This document shows, one piece after another, positions 5,162 through 7,861 of a stretch of 7,861 nucleotides of DNA (position 1 is the first letter of the stretch; the number at the start of each line of letters is the position of its first letter). The stretch is from JBDRMN01 sp043812055. Lineage in GTDB: Bacteria; Patescibacteriota; Gracilibacteria; JAHISY01. The stretch spans positions 1 through 7,861 of the forward strand of contig JBDRMN010000062.1 in the NCBI GenBank assembly GCA_043812055.1, given 5' to 3'. The notes beneath the pieces are model-generated. The model was not told the origin of the DNA. It made no database searches and saw only the letters and a program-made list of their open reading frames with translations. Position numbers and translations under genes: made by a program.

Positions 5162-5243
5162 AGGGATTATAAGGTTAATAAGGTTGCTAAGGTTAATAAG
5201 GAAAGTCCACCCTTAAAGCTCTTTAAGGCTCCTTACAATCCTT
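5162..5243. repeat. 9-bp tandem repeat with inverted counterpart (rseP-trxB spacer)
   Basis: AAGGTTAAT (5171-5179), AAGGTTGCT (5180-5188), AAGGTTAAT (5189-5197) and AAGG (5198-5201) form a 9-bp tandem array. AGGGATTATAAGG (5162-5174) matches the complement of 5231-5243 at 11 of 13 positions, so the spacer again has two inverted sides. Confidence 0.75.
5211..5228. repeat. 18-bp palindrome within the rseP-trxB spacer
   Basis: CCTTAAAG (5211-5218) pairs exactly with CTTTAAGG (5221-5228) around CT. It lies 24 bp past the rseP stop codon on the minus strand and has no following T run on that strand, so I do not call it a terminator. Confidence 0.8.
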
Positions 5244-5251
5244 GGCCTCTT

Positions 5252-6358
5252 TCAGCGAAAAATATCCTGCCACGAAATCAAGACAATCAATCCAAGCAGC
5301 AGGACATAACCAGCTGCGTGAATGCGAGCCTCGATCTTGGGATTGGGGCGACGACGGAGGACGCCCTCGTAAATCAGGAAAAGTAAGCGGCCGCCATCGA
5401 GTGCGGGAATCGGAAGAATGTTGAAAATCGCGAGCGTGATGGAGAGTAGAGCGGCGAAATTTAACAGAGCCAGGAGGCTGCTCGCGCGATAGAAAGTTTC
5501 CTTGGCGATGGCAACCGGCCCGCCGATGTCGTCGGGTAATTCGCCGTGGAGCAGATTGCCAAAGAGTCCCCCAATCGCCCCGGTGACGAGCCCGATCAGA
5601 CGCCAAGTTTCCTTACCCGCTTCGGTGACTGCGATGAGGAAAGGATAACGTAACTTAATGGCGGTAAGGGGGCCACTGATCACTACTCCCAGCTTGCCCT
5701 CGGCATCCGGCGTGACCACCATTTCGAGGCGGTGCTCACGGCGCAGTACGGAGAGGGTTGTTGGCTGACTTGCGCGGAGTATCAGAAGTTGCTGAAATTC
5801 CCCTGAAGAAGTAAAAACTTCACCATCAATTGTTGAAATGAAATCAAAACGCCGCAACTCACTCCCGGTGACGGCGGCAGCTTCAGTAATGTCTTGGACC
5901 AGCATACCGAGTGGCTGGACGCTGACGAATTCCGCCTTGGGATTATCACTGATTACTTTGTCGACTGACTCGCTGGCGGATAGGAAGATCTGGCCCAGCG
6001 AAAAAACAAGCACGAACAAAATGTAACCAGCCAGTAAGTTCATCGTCACACCTGCGCAAACCATGATGATGCGCTGCCAGACCGGACGGGCAGCGAAAGA
6101 ATCCGGTTCTTTCAGCAGCTTTTGGCTGTGCTCTTCCTCGCCCTTCATGCGGACGAAACCACCGAGCGGGAGCCAGTTGAGCGTATAGGCGGTTTTCTTT
6201 TTGTCGCGGAAAAGCCGTTTGGCTTTTGGCGGAAGCCCTAGTCCGAATTCCTCGACTTGCACACCGAAAATCCGAGCAGCAATAAAATGCCCCCACTCGT
6301 GTACGAGAATGAGCAGGGAGAAAATGACGAGAAAAGCGATAATCGCAGTGAAGAGCAT
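5252..6358 (-). CDS. rseP: site-2 zinc metalloprotease, RseP/M50 family
   Basis: The 368-residue membrane protease would cut transmembrane substrates such as anti-sigma factors or leftover signal peptides inside the bilayer. The first helix carries the zinc site HEWGH (20-24). LNWLPLGGFVRMKGEE (60-75) is the conserved loop after it, then GVTMNLLAGYILF (103-115) in the second core helix. A single PDZ-like region spans about 140-220. NILPIPALDGGRLLF (313-327) supplies the third zinc ligand, Asp321, and a last helix ends near 363. The length suits the one-PDZ type. An in-frame TTG two codons upstream (6364) is possible, but I chose the ATG at 6358 because the -10-like TGG AATAAT lies exactly six bases before it. 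rseP usually sits in the frr-uppS-cdsA-dxr neighbourhood; here it follows frr directly, across a 141-bp repeat-filled spacer. Confidence 0.95.
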   Translation of the reverse strand: MLFTAIIAFLVIFSLLILVHEWGHFIAARIFGVQVEEFGLGLPPKAKRLFRDKKKTAYTLNWLPLGGFVRMKGEEEHSQKLLKEPDSFAARPVWQRIIMVCAGVTMNLLAGYILFVLVFSLGQIFLSASESVDKVISDNPKAEFVSVQPLGMLVQDITEAAAVTGSELRRFDFISTIDGEVFTSSGEFQQLLILRASQPTTLSVLRREHRLEMVVTPDAEGKLGVVISGPLTAIKLRYPFLIAVTEAGKETWRLIGLVTGAIGGLFGNLLHGELPDDIGGPVAIAKETFYRASSLLALLNFAALLSITLAIFNILPIPALDGGRLLFLIYEGVLRRRPNPKIEARIHAAGYVLLLGLIVLISWQDIFR

Positions 6359-6495
6359 GTTCAAATTATTCCAAATGTTCTAGTTGTTCTAAGTGGAATG
6401 TAATAACGAACTGATTCTAACATCCCTTGTTCTGTTTTTTCCCAACTAGAACAAGCGAGCGGGGCGAGCGATAGAACATCTCGAACAGTTCGAAC
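6359..6495. repeat. inverted arms of a 9-bp-period repeat (frr-rseP spacer)
   Basis: TTC recurs at 6360, 6369, 6378 and 6387 on the left, and GAA at 6474, 6483 and 6492 on the right, an exact 9-bp period. The 24-nt left arm (6359-6382) matches the complement of 6472-6495 at 19 of 24 positions, with several differences allowing G-T pairs. Inside, TGTTCTAGTTG (6376-6386) is an exact inverted copy of 6443-6453, and CTTGTTCT (6426-6433) pairs with AGAACAAG (6448-6455). The candidate rseP promoter lies within the left arm. Confidence 0.85.
6365..6373 (-). promoter_or_regulatory. candidate extended -10 element of rseP
   Basis: The minus strand reads TGG AATAAT (5 of 6 to TATAAT), then six bases, then ATG at 6358. 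This matches the arrangement before comEC and trxB and supports the ATG over the upstream TTG as the start, with a leaderless message. Confidence 0.4.
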
Positions 6496-6499
6496 ACTA

Positions 6500-7060
6500 C
6501 TAGACCGTCATCATATCTTCCTCTTTTTGCCTGGCCGACCGGTCTATTTTTTTGTTAGCTTCATCCACTTTCTCTTGCAGTTGCTTTTCAAAAAGCTTTT
6601 CTTCGTCTTCCGTGATTTCTTCCGCCTCTTTGGCGGCTTTGGCTTTTTTGCGCAGGTCTTCTCTGCTGCGGCGAACTGAGATTCGTGCTTCTTCGGCAGT
6701 TTGTCCGACTAACTTCGTGAGCTCAGCTCGACGCTCTTCGGTGAGGGGAGGAATGTTCAAAATAATGCGCACACCATCGTTATTTGGGTTCAGCCCGACC
6801 GGGCTATCAGTAATGGCTTTTTCGATAGCGGTGAGATTGGATCTGTCCCAGGGTTCGATGAAGAGAGTTTTGGCGTCGGGTACAGAAATATTGGCAACAC
6901 CTTTGAGCGGTTGCTGAGAGCCGTAGGCCTCGACCTGGACGCTCTCGACGAGGGCGCTACTCGCCCGGCCAATTTGTAAACCGGCTAGTTCATTTCCCAG
7001 GTGTTCAATTACTCTGGCCAGCTGTTTGTCGGCGGACTTGAGAAAGTCAGATGTATTCAT
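6500..7060 (-). CDS. frr: ribosome recycling factor
   Basis: The 186-residue product has the normal full length of RRF, which together with EF-G splits post-termination ribosomes. The long helical domain I is formed by residues 1-30 and about 106-186. The small beta domain II lies between (about 31-104). Signature stretches are IGRAS (30-34), PLKGVANISVPDAKTLFIEPWD (51-72), NNDGVRIILNIPPLTEERR (93-111) and VRRSREDL with its basic residues (129-136). The acidic, lysine-rich C-terminal helix is typical. The gene follows pyrH after 164 bp. No Shine-Dalgarno or clear -10 is visible before the ATG, so it may be read from an upstream promoter through the repeat-containing spacer. Confidence 0.98.
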   Translation of the reverse strand: MNTSDFLKSADKQLARVIEHLGNELAGLQIGRASSALVESVQVEAYGSQQPLKGVANISVPDAKTLFIEPWDRSNLTAIEKAITDSPVGLNPNNDGVRIILNIPPLTEERRAELTKLVGQTAEEARISVRRSREDLRKKAKAAKEAEEITEDEEKLFEKQLQEKVDEANKKIDRSARQKEEDMMTV

Positions 7061-7073
7061 GAGATTGGTAGTA

Positions 7074-7234
7074 AATTTTCAATTTTCAATTTCTAATTCT
7101 TAAACGATTTCCAATGTTTCAATGTTTTAATTTCTCAAACCCCTCATCTTAGGGAATCTTCCCAGGGTTTGGAAAATTGATGAATTGTTAAATTGAAAAT
7201 CGTTTAGAAATTGAAAATTAGAAATTAGAAATTA
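7074..7234. repeat. long imperfect inverted repeat of a 7-bp-period motif (pyrH-frr spacer)
   Basis: The left arm (7074-7142) is built from CAATTTT/CAATTTC/TAATTCT-like heptamers, and the right arm (7165-7234) from the complementary GAAATTA-type units. TAAACGATTT (7101-7110) is exactly repeated in inverted form at 7197-7206, and CAAACCC (7136-7142) at 7165-7171. The distance from each inner end to this core is the same (42 bp), so the arms are in register without gaps in that part. The loop 7143-7164 contains GGGAATCTTCCC. The right arm reaches into the last codons of pyrH. Confidence 0.85.
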
Positions 7235-7861
7235 ATAACGGTTCCCGCATTTTGCCCTGCGGCTGCTCGTCCGAGCAAACCTTTTCGGTTGAAATTGAAC
7301 ACGAAAGTTGGAATTTTGTGCTTTGCCAAGATGCGAAAAGCTTTTTGATCCATCACACCAAGCTTCTGGCGAATGGCTGTGGCGTAATCAATTTCCTTCA
7401 AAAGCTTCGCCGATTTAGATTTGCGCGGGTCAGCGGAGTAGACCCCGTTGACATTCGTGGCCTTGAGTACGGCTTCGCAATTCAACTCTCCCGCTCGCAT
7501 AGCAGCGGCGGAATCAGTCGTCACAAAAGGTTTACCCGTACCACCAGCGAGGATGGCCACGCCACCCTTATCGAGGAATTTTTTCGCGGCAGAGGCACTG
7601 TAAGGCTCGGCCAATTCGACTGGCGCCCGGATGGCAGAGAATACTTTTGTGCGAATTTTTAATTTGCGTAACGCACTAGCAAGTGTGACTGCGTTGAAAA
7701 TAGTGGCCGACATCCCGAGATAGTCGGACTCGACACGGGGGAGCGAGCTTATCTGCTTGTTGTCCCGAAATCTCCAGATATTCCCTCCGCCGATCACGAC
7801 TGCAATCGCAACACCTTTTTTATTCACAGCAGCGATCTGGCGGGAGACTTGGCGTAGCGAA
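7225..7861 (-). CDS. pyrH: UMP kinase (N-terminus beyond window edge)
   Basis: The visible 211 residues match bacterial UMP kinase, which phosphorylates UMP to UDP with ATP, in the amino-acid kinase fold, as a hexamer in the cytoplasm. Seen in order are VVIGGGNIWR (nucleotide binding), DYLGMSATIFNAVTLASAL, the AEPYS region, GGTGKPFVTTDSAAAMRA (phosphate and UMP binding), LKATNVNGVYSADPR and MDQKAFRILAKHKIPTFVF. A GTG at 7827 could be taken for the start, but the frame stays open to the edge and reads SLRQVSRQIAA upstream, which fits the helix preceding the GGGN strand. About 25-30 residues, including the glycine-rich KLSGE strand, should lie outside the window. tsf commonly precedes pyrH in bacteria but cannot be checked here. 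Confidence 0.96.
   Translation of the reverse strand, partial: SLRQVSRQIAAVNKKGVAIAVVIGGGNIWRFRDNKQISSLPRVESDYLGMSATIFNAVTLASALRKLKIRTKVFSAIRAPVELAEPYSASAAKKFLDKGGVAILAGGTGKPFVTTDSAAAMRAGELNCEAVLKATNVNGVYSADPRKSKSAKLLKEIDYATAIRQKLGVMDQKAFRILAKHKIPTFVFNFNRKGLLGRAAAGQNAGTVINF

Noticed and set aside
6362..6364. TTG start for rseP
   Set aside because: It would add only two residues, lies directly against the -10-like element, and the ATG at 6358 has the same spacing seen at other genes.
7825..7827. GTG start codon for pyrH at 7827
   Set aside because: The frame is open to the window edge, upstream residues fit the UMP kinase helix before the GGGN strand, and a start here would remove the first beta strand.

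Overview
The window looks like a chromosomal segment from a small-genome bacterium, most likely a member of the Candidate Phyla Radiation (Patescibacteria). This placement is an inference. It rests on a short ComEC without the C-terminal hydrolase domain, HEWGH- and ISGYNI-type motif variants, spacers packed with palindromes and short-period repeats, and genes with no recognisable Shine-Dalgarno sequence. TGA ends both comEC and rseP, so the recoded TGA=Gly lineages are excluded. Base composition is mixed, with AT-rich spacers.

Layout. Positions 1-298 (minus) hold the N-terminal third of a UbiA-family membrane prenyltransferase, most like decaprenyl-phosphate phosphoribosyltransferase; it runs off the left edge. 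A divergent promoter region follows, then a decayed tRNA fragment (359-395), an intact CAT-anticodon tRNA (419-495) and its terminator. comEC (739-2244, plus) encodes the DNA-uptake channel. It converges on a minus-strand block across a 454-bp gap (2245-2698) that codes for nothing I can recognise and holds a run of distinct palindromes. The minus-strand block, read right to left, is pyrH (UMP kinase, N-terminus beyond the right edge), frr (ribosome recycling factor), rseP (site-2 protease), trxB (thioredoxin reductase-like) and a malic enzyme.

The pyrH-frr-rseP order is an old bacterial neighbourhood linking nucleotide supply, translation and envelope proteolysis. Here the usual uppS/cdsA/dxr genes between frr and rseP are missing, and trxB and malic enzyme (redox and NAD(P)H/pyruvate supply) follow.

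Two patterns are not explained by the genes. First, all four spacers of the minus block, and the tRNA-comEC spacer, carry degenerate tandem repeats with a 7- or 9-bp period. These are mostly arranged as two inverted arms around a central loop, and each spacer uses a different unit. Second, four genes have a -10-like hexamer 6 or 7 nt before the start codon (three with an upstream TGn), as expected for leaderless transcripts. I found no CRISPR array, transposase or obvious defence or secretion system.
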